A stretch of 64,000 nucleotides of DNA. Source: Pseudomonadota bacterium (lineage in GTDB: Bacteria > Pseudomonadota > Gammaproteobacteria > Xanthomonadales > Xanthomonadaceae). The translations under genes and the position numbers were made by a program. The notes under the pieces are model-generated. The model searched no databases and was not told the DNA's origin. It saw only the letters and a list, made by a program, of their open reading frames with translations. This document shows positions 1 through 8,319 of this stretch, piece after piece. Where the stretch lies: positions 541,927 through 605,926 of the forward strand of contig JAFEBX010000003.1 of assembly GCA_018242425.1 (NCBI GenBank), given 5' to 3'. Positions within the stretch are counted from its first letter, which is position 1. Each line of letters begins with the position of its first letter.

Positions 1-285
1 ATGGCCGACCCGGGTGCCAGCGTTGAGCTGCAGGATGGACGCCTCGTCTTCGACGGGGCGTTGCTGCGTCCGGCACTGGCGTCGCTGTGGCCGCGCCTGG
101 CCAAATCCGGCGCGATCTCCGCGATCGACCTGACCCATGTTCCGCGCATCGACAGCGCCGGCATCGCCCTGCTCGGCTGGCTGGCGGATCAGCATCCTCA
201 GGCCGCGATCACCGGCATGCCAACTGGCTACGAGGAATTGCGGATCGCCTATCGCCTCGATGACCACTTGCGTTTCGAGCGCTGA
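1..285 (+). CDS. mlaB: STAS-domain protein, MlaB-like (possibly 5'-truncated by the window edge)
   Basis: A 94-residue single-domain STAS protein. The motif IDSAGIALLGWL around residues 50-61 has the conserved DSAG turn that in MlaB contacts the MlaE permease. MlaB is the small cytoplasmic regulatory subunit of the MlaFEDB ABC transporter, which moves phospholipids between inner and outer membrane. The gene lies 22 bases before mlaA, which fits a Mla operon whose other genes (mlaF, mlaE, mlaD, mlaC) would lie to the left of the window. The first base of the window is the A of an ATG, so this may be the true start, but an upstream start cannot be excluded. Family assignment comes from the domain plus the neighbour; a generic anti-anti-sigma STAS protein is less likely. 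Confidence 0.8.
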   Translation: MADPGASVELQDGRLVFDGALLRPALASLWPRLAKSGAISAIDLTHVPRIDSAGIALLGWLADQHPQAAITGMPTGYEELRIAYRLDDHLRFER

Positions 286-307
286 CCCCCAACTGCTTCG
301 TATCGCC

Positions 308-1330
308 ATGACTCCCGCCCGCGCCCCGTCCCGTGTCCTTGCCGCCGTGCTCGCACTGGTGTTGTCGGCCTGCGCGCAGCAGGGCGGCTCCCGCCCGGAT
401 GCCGCATCCACCGGCACCGTGGTCGCGGCCCCGGCGGATAACCCCACGGCATCGACGGCAACGCCCGCTCCTGCGGATGCAGCGACGCCCGTCGCGCCGA
501 TCGCTGCGACTGCTGTTGCAGAGCCCGCGACGGCACCCGCCACGGCACAAAACGCCACGACCGGAAATGCCGCGCCCGCCACCAGCGCCGACGCCGATTT
601 CCAGGCGCTCTATGGCGATAGTGCTGGCGTCAATGCCGGCGCAGTCGCGCAGGGCGCATTGCAACCCTGGGATCCGTGGGAGAAGTTCAACCGCAAGATG
701 CACGCGATCAACAGCACGGTCGATCACGCGATGATCCATCCCGTCGCAGTGACCTATGTGCACGTGGTGCCGCGCCCGTTGCGCACCGGCGTCAGCAACT
801 TCTTCCACAACATCACCGGCCCCAGCAACATCGTCAACTCGCTGCTGCAAGGCAAGCCGTCGCAAGCCGGCAATTCTCTGTTCCGTTTCCTCGTCAACAG
901 CACCTTCGGCATCGGCGGCATTTTTGATGTCGCCACCAGGATGCACATCCCCGACAAGAGCAACGATTTCGGCAAGACGTTCGCGACCTGGGGCTGGAAG
1001 AATTCGCGTTACCTCGAATTGCCGGTGTTCGGCCCGCGCACCGTGCGCGATGCCGCCGGCATGGCCGGCGACATCCCGCTGACGCCGCTGCCGGCCAGCC
1101 GGAGCGTGGTTGGACAGGTGGCGTTGCGCACCATCAATGTCGTCAACATCCGCGCGCAACTGCTGTCCACCGACGCCCTGCGCGAAGGCGCGGTCGACGA
1201 TTACCGCTTGCTGCGCGATGCCTGGTGGCAGCGCCGCAATTACCAGATCTGGGGCGACAACACCCCGGACGCATCGTCGCAACTGCCGGACTACCTGCAG
1301 ACGACACCGGCGCCTGCCAAGCCGGACTGA
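308..1330 (+). CDS. mlaA: Outer-membrane lipoprotein MlaA (VacJ)
   Basis: A 340-residue lipoprotein. The start at 308 gives a clean signal peptide with lipobox LSAC and acylated Cys22. Residues of about 25-110 are a low-complexity Ala/Pro/Thr linker, then the MlaA domain begins at DPWEKFNRKMHAIN and includes NITGPSNIVNSLLQ and FLVNSTFGIGGIFDVAT, all typical of VacJ. MlaA sits in the outer membrane and removes phospholipids mislocalised to the outer leaflet, passing them to MlaC. It is longer than the E. coli protein (about 250 residues), and the extra length is the N-terminal linker. It follows mlaB on the same strand and converges with rmuC 24 bases downstream. Confidence 0.93.
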   Translation: MTPARAPSRVLAAVLALVLSACAQQGGSRPDAASTGTVVAAPADNPTASTATPAPADAATPVAPIAATAVAEPATAPATAQNATTGNAAPATSADADFQALYGDSAGVNAGAVAQGALQPWDPWEKFNRKMHAINSTVDHAMIHPVAVTYVHVVPRPLRTGVSNFFHNITGPSNIVNSLLQGKPSQAGNSLFRFLVNSTFGIGGIFDVATRMHIPDKSNDFGKTFATWGWKNSRYLELPVFGPRTVRDAAGMAGDIPLTPLPASRSVVGQVALRTINVVNIRAQLLSTDALREGAVDDYRLLRDAWWQRRNYQIWGDNTPDASSQLPDYLQTTPAPAKPD

Positions 1331-1354
1331 TCTGGCTTCATTGATTCCGCGAGG

Positions 1355-2728
1355 TCATTCGGACCCGGAATCGACGCCATCGAGACCGAGCAGCGGCTGA
1401 TCCTCGCCGTCCTGCGGCAACGCTTCGACGCCGCGCAACTTGCGTTCGATCGCGCGGCTGCGCACGCCGGTTTCATCGATCTTGTTGCTGGCCTCGGCGA
1501 GTTTCTTCTTCACCGCGTCGAGCGATGCACCGAACTTGCCGAACTCGGTCTTGACCGCGCCGAGCGTCTGCCACACCTCGCTCGAGCGCTTCTCGATCGC
1601 CAGGGTACGAAAGCCCATCTGCAGGCTGTTGAGCACCGCCAGCAGCGTGGTCGGGCCGACCGGGGTGATGCGCAGGTCGCGTTGCAGCAAGTCGAACAGG
1701 CCGGGGCGGCGCAGCACTTCCGCGTAGAGGCCTTCGGTCGGAAGGAACAGCAGGGCGAAATCGGTGGTATGCGGCGGCTCGATGTATTTGTCGCGGATCT
1801 TCTTCGCCTCGTCGCGGATGCGCCGCTCCAGCGCGGTACCGGCATCGTTCGCGGCATCGGCATCGGCGCGATCCTGCGCATCGAGCAGGCGCTCGTAGTC
1901 CTCGTGCGGGAACTTGGCGTCGATCGGCAACCACACGGTCCCGCCGTCATGCCCGCCCGGCAGGCGCACCGCATATTCCACGCGCTCGCTGCTGCCCGGA
2001 CGCGTCACCACGTTGCCGGCGTACTGCTCCATGGTCAGCACCTGTTCCAGCAAGGCGCCGAGCTGTACTTCGCCGAAGGTGCCGCGCGTCTTGACGTTTG
2101 TCAGCACGCGCTTGAGGTCGCCCACGCCGGTCGCCAGTTGCTGCATCTCGCCCAGCCCGCGCTGGACCGCTTCCAGTCGTTCGGACACGAGTCGGAACGA
2201 TTCGCCGAGACGCGTCTCCAGGGTGCTCTGCAGTTTCTCGTCGACGGTCGCACGCATCTGCTCGAGCTTCTTCGCGCTGTCGTCCTGCAGGGCCTTGAGC
2301 TGGGTTTCCAGCGTCACCCGCAATTCACCCAAGACTTGGCTGTTGCGCTCGGACAGGTCGCGCAGGCGGTCCGACAGCGCCTGCGAGAACTGTTGCTGCT
2401 GGCCACGCTGCTCCTCGCGGCTCTTGCGTCCGTCTTCGGCGATGGCGATGCGGAATTCGTCGAGGCGGCGATCGGTGCGTTCGGTCAGGTCGCCGATGTT
2501 CTGCGCCAAGGCCTGCTGGTGATGCGATTGCGCCACCGTCTGCCTCTCCAGCGAATCGCGCAACTCCCCTCGCCCTTCGCGCTGCTCGTCGCGCAGCGCG
2601 CGCTCGAGGCCATCGCGAAGATTGGAAAGACCGGCGTCGGGTTTGCGCAACAGCAGCACGACCAGCAGGACGATCGCGATCGCCACCGCGACCAGGAGAA
2701 TGAGAACGAGCGTGGAGACTTCAGGCAT
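1355..2728 (-). CDS. rmuC: DNA recombination protein RmuC homologue
   Basis: A 457-residue protein with one N-terminal membrane segment (about residues 6-27), then a long Glu/Gln/Arg-rich coiled coil (about 30-190), then the RmuC domain with the landmarks LPIDAKFPHEDYERLLDAQD and PHTTDFALLFLPTEGLYAEV. RmuC proteins limit recombination between inverted repeats; the domain resembles a PD-(D/E)XK nuclease fold, although the biochemical activity is poorly defined. The length is close to the family norm. It is transcribed towards mlaA, with which it converges. No partner gene is evident. Confidence 0.92.
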   Translation of the reverse strand: MPEVSTLVLILLVAVAIAIVLLVVLLLRKPDAGLSNLRDGLERALRDEQREGRGELRDSLERQTVAQSHHQQALAQNIGDLTERTDRRLDEFRIAIAEDGRKSREEQRGQQQQFSQALSDRLRDLSERNSQVLGELRVTLETQLKALQDDSAKKLEQMRATVDEKLQSTLETRLGESFRLVSERLEAVQRGLGEMQQLATGVGDLKRVLTNVKTRGTFGEVQLGALLEQVLTMEQYAGNVVTRPGSSERVEYAVRLPGGHDGGTVWLPIDAKFPHEDYERLLDAQDRADADAANDAGTALERRIRDEAKKIRDKYIEPPHTTDFALLFLPTEGLYAEVLRRPGLFDLLQRDLRITPVGPTTLLAVLNSLQMGFRTLAIEKRSSEVWQTLGAVKTEFGKFGASLDAVKKKLAEASNKIDETGVRSRAIERKLRGVEALPQDGEDQPLLGLDGVDSGSE

Positions 2729-2765
2729 GGATGCAGTGTAGTCGTCGCCGTCTCAACGACCGAGA

Positions 2766-3476
2766 TCAACCCGTCGCCGTTCCAAACAGATGACCGATGC
2801 CCGCGCTGGCCGCCATCGCCACCGCGCCCCAGAACAGCACGCGCGCCGCGCCTTTCCAGATCGAAGCGCCGCCCAGCCAGCCGGCCAGACCACCCAGCAC
2901 CGCCAGCAACGCGATCGTCGCGCCGGTGAGGATCCAGCCGAAGTTCCCCTGGCCCGCGAACAGCCACGACAGCACGATCGGCAACAGCGCACCGACGGAA
3001 AACGCGGCGGCCGATGCCAGCGCCGCCTGTACCGGGTTGGCCGTCAGGTGGCCGACGATACCGAGCTCGTCGCGCAGATGCGTGCCCAGTGCGTCGTGTT
3101 CGGTCATCGCTTCCGCGACCTGCGTCGCCAGCTCGCGAGACAGGCCGCGCTGCATGTAAATATGGGTGAGCTCCTTCAATTCGGCGTCCGGCATCTCGGC
3201 CAGTTCACGCCGTTCCTTCGCGGTGTCGGCGCGTTCGGTGTCCGCCTGCGAACTCACCGAGACGTATTCGCCCGCTGCCATCGACAACGCGCCTGAGACC
3301 AGCGCGGCCATGCCGGTCGTCAGCAGCGCGCGCGGCGTCGCATCGGCGGCGGCCACGCCCATCAGCAATGCGCTGGTGGAAATCAGGCCGTCATTGGCGC
3401 CGAGTACGGTCGCCCGCAACCAGCCGATGCTGTCGCTGCGGTGGCCTTCATGATGGGAACGGGTGAGCTTGGCCAT
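2766..3476 (-). CDS. VIT1/CCC1-type membrane protein
   Basis: A 236-residue integral membrane protein. The start at 3476 gives an N-terminus close to the family pattern: a His/Arg-rich head followed by GWLRATVLGANDGLISTSA, the signature of the VIT1/CCC1 family (iron or manganese transporters first described in yeast and plants). A hydrophilic middle region (about residues 75-140) rich in Glu and Asp corresponds to the cytoplasmic metal-binding insertion of VIT1. About five membrane segments can be traced. Bacterial members are usually annotated only as VIT family proteins, so the substrate (probably a divalent metal such as Fe or Mn) is inferred. It is divergent from the lipoprotein gene at 3567, with 90 bases between. 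Confidence 0.8.
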   Translation of the reverse strand: MAKLTRSHHEGHRSDSIGWLRATVLGANDGLISTSALLMGVAAADATPRALLTTGMAALVSGALSMAAGEYVSVSSQADTERADTAKERRELAEMPDAELKELTHIYMQRGLSRELATQVAEAMTEHDALGTHLRDELGIVGHLTANPVQAALASAAAFSVGALLPIVLSWLFAGQGNFGWILTGATIALLAVLGGLAGWLGGASIWKGAARVLFWGAVAMAASAGIGHLFGTATG

Positions 3477-3566
3477 GCCGGGGACGCGGAATCGGGATGC
3501 GCCATTGTGCCCTGCCGTCGGGGTTCCCCGATTGACAGGCATCCCTTGGCATGCGAGTTTGCCGGC

Positions 3567-4208
3567 ATGGAGATTCGCGACCGCCGTCACATATCGCATT
3601 CGGGCCGCCGGGGCAGTCTGTCCGCCATCGCCGCGTTACTGCTGGCCACACAGGGGTGTTCTTCCGCCATGACCGCACCAACCGACCACGCGTCTTCCGG
3701 CAGTGCTTCGTCGACGGATGACTTCACCAATACCGTCAAAGACTGGCCGTTGCGGTTTTTGCGGCACGACTTTGCCGCCCAGTGCTTCAACACCCGCGAC
3801 TGCAAGATCGTCTATTCGGGTTTTCCGCATCACTGGGACGAACCGCAGCGGTCATGGCAGTCCTATGGCTATGACCATGCCGATTTTTTTCAGTCGGCAG
3901 AATTGTCGATCGCCAATTTCCCGCCACCCGCAGTGCTGGACTGGATCTCGAAAGATGGCACCTCGCACCACGCCACCATCGACATGGCCGGGATTTTCAA
4001 GGACCGGCTGATTCGCCACAACGTGCCGAAGCACGAGGTGAAGGAAGGCGTGAGTATCGGCAATCCTACAATCGCGCTTGAAGTCGATGACCGCACCGTC
4101 AACGTCTACATGATTGCGCACATCCCGACCAAGCACCTGCAGATTCCCGGAAACAAGTACAGCGATTTCCGCGAAGACATGATCAAGGTCTACAGCAAGA
4201 CGTATTGA
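3567..4208 (+). CDS. Putative lipoprotein next to a Tle1-like phospholipase; immunity candidate
   Basis: A 213-residue protein of unrecognised family. The start at 3567 gives a basic N-terminus and the hydrophobic stretch LSAIAALLLATQGC, with a possible acylation Cys at residue 31; the lipobox is imperfect (TQGC), so plain secretion is also possible. After a Ser/Thr-rich linker the mature part is polar and aromatic (FHHWDEP-like and HADFF segments), with two cysteines in AQCFNTRDCKIVY. It ends 19 bases before the Tle1-like gene, with a strong GGAGG-type ribosome site in that gap, so the two are almost certainly co-transcribed. Periplasmic lipoproteins encoded beside Tle-type phospholipases commonly serve as their immunity proteins; that role here is inference from position only. 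Confidence 0.65.
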   Translation: MEIRDRRHISHSGRRGSLSAIAALLLATQGCSSAMTAPTDHASSGSASSTDDFTNTVKDWPLRFLRHDFAAQCFNTRDCKIVYSGFPHHWDEPQRSWQSYGYDHADFFQSAELSIANFPPPAVLDWISKDGTSHHATIDMAGIFKDRLIRHNVPKHEVKEGVSIGNPTIALEVDDRTVNVYMIAHIPTKHLQIPGNKYSDFREDMIKVYSKTY

Positions 4209-4227
4209 GTTCCGGAGGGGGAACGAG

Positions 4228-5634
4228 ATGGGGAGTGTGTTTGGCAAGAATGATGACCAGATCCACAAGGACCAGGTCACCACGGCTGATTTGCAGCAAT
4301 ACGGAGAAGCGCGCCGCCAACTGGGTGAATTACAGGCGCCAGTCCTGTTGCATGCCGACAATCCACACGAGCGCCTGTACATCGCCGCGCTCGACGGCAC
4401 CGGCAACAGCATGCGCAAGGGTGCCCCCGAACACTGGAGCGCAGTCGCCAAGATCCACGATCAGGTCAGCAAGGCCAAAAATCCGCACATCGTCAGTGGC
4501 TATGTCGAAGGTATCGGAACCCAGGACGGCTTTCTTCCACGCTCTATCGATGGCTGGCGTGCTTATAGCTTTGATGAGCGCGTTGAAACCGCTTATTACG
4601 ATCTCTGCATGCAAGCAAAACGTTGGGCTATTAAAGATCCGCAAGTCCAGATTCGGGTTGCCGGCGTCGGTTTCAGTCGTGGCGCCGAAGAAGTCGCAGC
4701 GCTCAACAGAATGGTCGAAGAGCGCGGCATCCTCGATCCCGAAAATGCCGTCATCCACAAAGACCATCATGGCCTGATCACTTCGATCAAATACTCCGGG
4801 GAACATCTGGTTCCACCCGGCAAAACCCTGCAAGCCGCAATGCTGTTCGATCCCGTCTCCACCAACAACACCGAATACGATCGCCGCCTTGCACCGTCGA
4901 CCGTCGGCGCATTCCAGATCCTCTCCACCGATCATCGCGACCAGTTCAAGGGAGACCAGCTGCTCCCGCATGGACTGTCCGAGGGCAGCCGCTTCCTCAG
5001 CGTCACCGTTCCGGGTGCGCACAGCAACATCGGCGACACCTATGCGCAGAATGGCCTCGGCGTCCTCAGCGCCAACATGGGCGTGGACTTCCTCAACAGC
5101 CTGTCGGATCGCGACTTCCTGAAACCGCAGGCGGTGCCGCAGGATCCGGCGAAATACCAGATCTACCATTCCGAAGAGCACATGGCGCTGTACACCACGC
5201 GCTATTACGACCAGCACCATCAGCGCGGGGAAACCGACCAGCTCGGCGCCGATGCGCAATGCCGCGTCGCGCAGCCATTGTCCGATTGCACGCACAAGGC
5301 ACCGGTCGATCCCGCGCTGGCCGGGCAAGTCGAGTACCGCCCGATCCGGATGTCGGAACAGCAAGCGCCACCAGTGATGCCCGATCAGGCGAAATCACGA
5401 CAGGCATCCACCAATGACATCTTCCGCTCGATGAGCGATGCCGCAATGCGTGGCGATGCGTCGGACATGCGCGCCACGGGCTCGGCCTGGCTCAATGGCA
5501 ACGCCGCACAGGACTGGTTGCAGCAGGGCCGTGAGCACAACATGCAACAGCGCGAGTCGGAACTGGCCGCACAACTGGCGCAACAGCAATCACAACAGGC
5601 GCAAGTGCAAGCAGCGCCGGTGCTGCATCGATGA
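4228..5634 (+). CDS. Tle1-like phospholipase/DUF2235 alpha-beta hydrolase; candidate secreted effector
   Basis: A 468-residue alpha/beta hydrolase of the DUF2235/Tle1 type. Visible hallmarks are LDGTGN near residue 55, the nucleophile elbow GVGFSRGAEE with Ser150, the acidic residue in MLFDPVST (Asp208), and VPGAHSNIGD with His265, together a plausible Ser-Asp-His triad. There is no N-terminal signal peptide, as expected for an effector delivered by a contact-dependent secretion system. The last 75 residues are a helical, Gln-rich tail (AQQQSQQAQ). In xanthomonads such effectors can be type IV or type VI substrates; the conserved IDH-type motif of a type IV XVIPCD tail was not found. Preceded by a putative lipoprotein and overlapped (ATGA) by a small membrane protein gene. 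Confidence 0.8.
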   Translation: MGSVFGKNDDQIHKDQVTTADLQQYGEARRQLGELQAPVLLHADNPHERLYIAALDGTGNSMRKGAPEHWSAVAKIHDQVSKAKNPHIVSGYVEGIGTQDGFLPRSIDGWRAYSFDERVETAYYDLCMQAKRWAIKDPQVQIRVAGVGFSRGAEEVAALNRMVEERGILDPENAVIHKDHHGLITSIKYSGEHLVPPGKTLQAAMLFDPVSTNNTEYDRRLAPSTVGAFQILSTDHRDQFKGDQLLPHGLSEGSRFLSVTVPGAHSNIGDTYAQNGLGVLSANMGVDFLNSLSDRDFLKPQAVPQDPAKYQIYHSEEHMALYTTRYYDQHHQRGETDQLGADAQCRVAQPLSDCTHKAPVDPALAGQVEYRPIRMSEQQAPPVMPDQAKSRQASTNDIFRSMSDAAMRGDASDMRATGSAWLNGNAAQDWLQQGREHNMQQRESELAAQLAQQQSQQAQVQAAPVLHR

Positions 5635-6125
5635 ACGCACGCATGGACAGCAACGATTTGCAGGAGCTCGCGGTGCGGCTCGCCGCCTTCACCGATCTGC
5701 TGGAACAACGCGCCGATCGCGTCGCCGACATCACCGAAGCGAATGCCCTTGCGGTGGAATCCGCCGCAGTCGCGCTGGGCGAACAAGGTCGCGATCTCTC
5801 GGCATCCGCAGTCTCCGCCATCCGCGACGAAACCCGCAGCGCGATGCAGGCACTGCACGCCGATATCGTCGCATCGCGTTCCGCGCAGCGCCGCTTCGCT
5901 TCGATCGCGTCGCTGGCTTTGGTCGCCGCTGCCGTGATCGCAGCCGGCGGCAGCGCGTGGATGATGTGGCGCAGCCAGCAGGAAACGAAGCGCGCGGAAT
6001 TCGCCCAGGCCATCCTGCAGGCGACCCGCAGCGGCGCCATCACCATGTGTGGCGATGAAGTCTGCGTGCGTGTCGGCAACAAGCCGAAACGCGCCAACGC
6101 CGACGGTTACGTCATCGCCGAATGA
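5631..6125 (+). CDS. Small membrane protein translationally coupled to the Tle1-like gene
   Basis: A 164-residue protein of unknown family. Residues of about 5-85 are predicted helical and polar (repeated Ala/Glu/Asp with heptad-like spacing), followed by one membrane segment at about 87-108 (SIASLALVAAAVIAAGG then WMMW), and a short C-terminal domain with the pair MCGDEVCVRV. Its ATG overlaps the stop codon of the phospholipase gene in an ATGA, which indicates translational coupling. It could be a chaperone, a second immunity factor or a delivery accessory; nothing in the sequence decides between these. No function is assigned. Confidence 0.7.
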   Translation: MNARMDSNDLQELAVRLAAFTDLLEQRADRVADITEANALAVESAAVALGEQGRDLSASAVSAIRDETRSAMQALHADIVASRSAQRRFASIASLALVAAAVIAAGGSAWMMWRSQQETKRAEFAQAILQATRSGAITMCGDEVCVRVGNKPKRANADGYVIAE

Positions 6126-6141
6126 TCGGCATGGAGATGCG

Positions 6142-7311
6142 TCAGTCCAGCACGCGGCAGAACACCGCCTTGAGATAACGCGATTCCTGCGCCTGCGCCA
6201 GCCACGGATGATCGGGGCCGGCGCCGGCCACCTTCAGCACCTGCACGCTGCGGCCGGCATAGAACGCCGCTCGCCGCAGCATGTCGGTGAACTGCTCCTC
6301 GCTCACCAGGCCGGTGCAGCTGAAGGTCGCGAACAAGCCGCCCGGCTTGACCACGCCCAGCGCGAGCTTGTTCATGTCGAGGTATTTCTTCAGCGCCGGG
6401 ATAACCTGCTCGCGATCGCGGGTCATCTTGGCGGGATCGAGGATCACCACGTCGAACTGCTCGCCATTGGTCGCGGCATCGCGCAACCACGGGAAGATGT
6501 CGGCCTGGATGAAGCGCGGCTTCACGCCATTGAGCTTGCCGTTGGCGCGCGCGATGTCGAGCACCGCCGGATCGATGTCGATGCCCACCACTTCGCTGGC
6601 GCCGCGCACCGCCGCATACACGCCGAAGCCACCGGTATTGCAGCAGAGGTCGAGCACCCGCTGGCCCGCGCACAGGCGCGAAAGCCATTCGCGGTTTTCG
6701 CGCTGGTCGGCGAAGAAGCCGGTCTTGTGCGCGCCGGCGGGATCGGCGCGGAACTTGATCCCGTGTTCGGTGACGATCGCCGCCTCGGTGCCGAGGGTGT
6801 CGCGATAGTCGAAGCTCTCCTGCTTCTGCACGTGCTCGTCGGCGAAGCTGTGGAAGCGACAACCGGGGAAATGGCTGCGCAGGGCGTTGAAGATGATTTC
6901 GCGATGGCGCCAGGCGCCGGCGCTGAAGAATTCGACGACGATCAGATCGTCGTAGCGATCGACCACCAGTCCGGAAATGCCGTCGCCTTCGCTGTGGACC
7001 ACGCGCCAGGCATTGCTGATGTCATCGAGTTTGAGGATCTCGCGACGCAGGCGGATCGCTTCGCCGATCTTCGCCTCGAACCACGCCTGGTCGACCACGA
7101 CATTGCGATCGCGCTCGAGGATGCGCACCGCGATCCGCGAGTGACCGTTGTAGAAGCCGCGACCGATCCATTCGCCGTCCACGCCAAGCACGTCGACGAT
7201 CGAACCCGGCTTCGGGCGCTGGGCCGGCTTTTCGACCAGGCGCTGGAAAATCCAGGGGTGCGAGGAATTCCACGCATTCTTCAGGCGGACAACGGGCAGG
7301 GCTTCGTTCAT
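6142..7311 (-). CDS. rlmI: Class I SAM-dependent rRNA methyltransferase, RlmI type
   Basis: A 389-residue protein with an N-terminal PUA-like RNA-binding domain (about residues 5-85), a central EEHEB-like linker domain, and a Rossmann methyltransferase domain. The SAM-binding motif is VLDLCCNTGGFGVYAA, motif IV is VVILDPAKM, and the candidate catalytic cysteine lies in FSCTGLVSEEQF. RlmI methylates C1962 of 23S rRNA to 5-methylcytosine. The related RlmK/YccW group is similar, so the exact target is inferred from family resemblance. It converges with the membrane protein gene that ends at 6125 and is divergent from the rhomboid gene. Confidence 0.85.
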   Translation of the reverse strand: MNEALPVVRLKNAWNSSHPWIFQRLVEKPAQRPKPGSIVDVLGVDGEWIGRGFYNGHSRIAVRILERDRNVVVDQAWFEAKIGEAIRLRREILKLDDISNAWRVVHSEGDGISGLVVDRYDDLIVVEFFSAGAWRHREIIFNALRSHFPGCRFHSFADEHVQKQESFDYRDTLGTEAAIVTEHGIKFRADPAGAHKTGFFADQRENREWLSRLCAGQRVLDLCCNTGGFGVYAAVRGASEVVGIDIDPAVLDIARANGKLNGVKPRFIQADIFPWLRDAATNGEQFDVVILDPAKMTRDREQVIPALKKYLDMNKLALGVVKPGGLFATFSCTGLVSEEQFTDMLRRAAFYAGRSVQVLKVAGAGPDHPWLAQAQESRYLKAVFCRVLD

Positions 7312-7381
7312 CGCGCCATTTTAGCGGGCGCGGCCCCTTCCACGCCTTGCGCGATGCCCGACCCGTCGCCATGTCGGGCAA

Positions 7382-8074
7382 ATGGAACTCCAGGACTTCG
7401 CCGCCCCCAGTGACCCGCGCCGACAGCGCCGGCTCGATGCCGGTCGCCTGCGCAGGGCGCTCACCTGCAGCTTCGCCGCCATCCTCGTGCTGCTGGGCAT
7501 CCACGCCGCCGTCGGCAACAGCGATGCGGTGGCACCGTTCGCAGTGCAGCCACACACGGCCAGCGGGCTCATCGGCATCCTGACCGCGCCGTTGCTGCAC
7601 GCCTCCTGGGACCACGTGCTATCCAACGCGATCGCCATCCTCATCCTCGGCACCCTCGCCGGCAGCGTCTATCCGCGCGCCAGCCTGCGCGCGCTGCCTT
7701 TGCTGTGGCTGGGATCGGGGATCGGTGCATGGCTGCTCGGCCACGCCGGCGAACATCATCTAGGCGCCAGCGGCGTCACCCACGGTTTGATGTACCTCAC
7801 GTTGACGCTCGGCATCCTGCGCAGGGAGCGCTCGGCCGTCGCCGCCGCGATGATCGTGTTCCTGCTCTACGGCGGGATGGTGATGGCGGTGCTTCCATTG
7901 CAGGAAGGCGTGTCCTGGCAGTCGCATCTCGGTGGCGCAATCGCCGGCGTGATCTCGGCCTTCGTGTTCCGCCACGCCGACCCGGCCCAGCCGCGCCGCG
8001 TCTACAGCTACGAGCTGGACGAAGAGGAAGCGACAACGGATACCGATTCGTCCCCGTTCAAGCACGGCGAATAA
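7382..8074 (+). CDS. Rhomboid-family intramembrane serine protease
   Basis: A 230-residue polytopic protein with about six membrane helices. The catalytic serine is in the GASG motif (Ser130) and the partner histidine in SWQSHLGGAIAG (His182); HVLSNAIAILILG holds the conserved His/Asn pair that shapes the oxyanion hole. Rhomboids cut transmembrane substrates within or near the bilayer. The C-terminus is a short acidic cytoplasmic tail. The ATG at 7382 comes soon after a 70-base gap from the divergent rlmI gene. The substrate is unknown. Confidence 0.88.
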   Translation: MELQDFAAPSDPRRQRRLDAGRLRRALTCSFAAILVLLGIHAAVGNSDAVAPFAVQPHTASGLIGILTAPLLHASWDHVLSNAIAILILGTLAGSVYPRASLRALPLLWLGSGIGAWLLGHAGEHHLGASGVTHGLMYLTLTLGILRRERSAVAAAMIVFLLYGGMVMAVLPLQEGVSWQSHLGGAIAGVISAFVFRHADPAQPRRVYSYELDEEEATTDTDSSPFKHGE

Positions 8075-8319
8075 GCGCTTGGCGCCATTCGAATCGCGAT
8101 ATCTGAATGGGCTTTGGCGAAAACTTCGCCACCTCCACTCACGTTAAATCTGAATGAAATCTGTCAACCCCGGGGAACTCGAATTTCCTGTACAGGTTCC
8201 AGAAACATAGTTAACTCTCTGATTTATAAAAACTTCACAACTCTTCCTTTCCCCGGTCTCGCATCGCAGCATGGCCTCACCGCGCTCCAACGAGCGTTTC
8301 AATGTGAAGAGGCAAGACC
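8075..8319. promoter_or_regulatory. AT-enriched upstream region of the first beta-barrel gene
   Basis: These 245 bases hold no open reading frame of note and are visibly lower in GC than their surroundings, especially 8200-8245, which includes TATAAA at 8225-8230 as a possible -10 element. A short hairpin with a 7-bp stem (TGGCGAA/TTCGCCA, 8115-8131) lies at the left side without a T run. The region probably carries the promoter and a leader of roughly 80 bases for the outer-membrane protein gene; no convincing -35 element was seen. Confidence 0.4.

Noticed and set aside
5395..5634. Type IV effector tail (XVIPCD) at the C-terminus of the Tle1-like protein
   Set aside because: The tail is Gln-rich like such domains, but the conserved IDH-type motif is not visible, so a secretion class was not assigned.
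8115..8131. Hairpin after the rhomboid gene as a terminator
   Set aside because: The stem is 7 bp with a 3-base loop and no T run.
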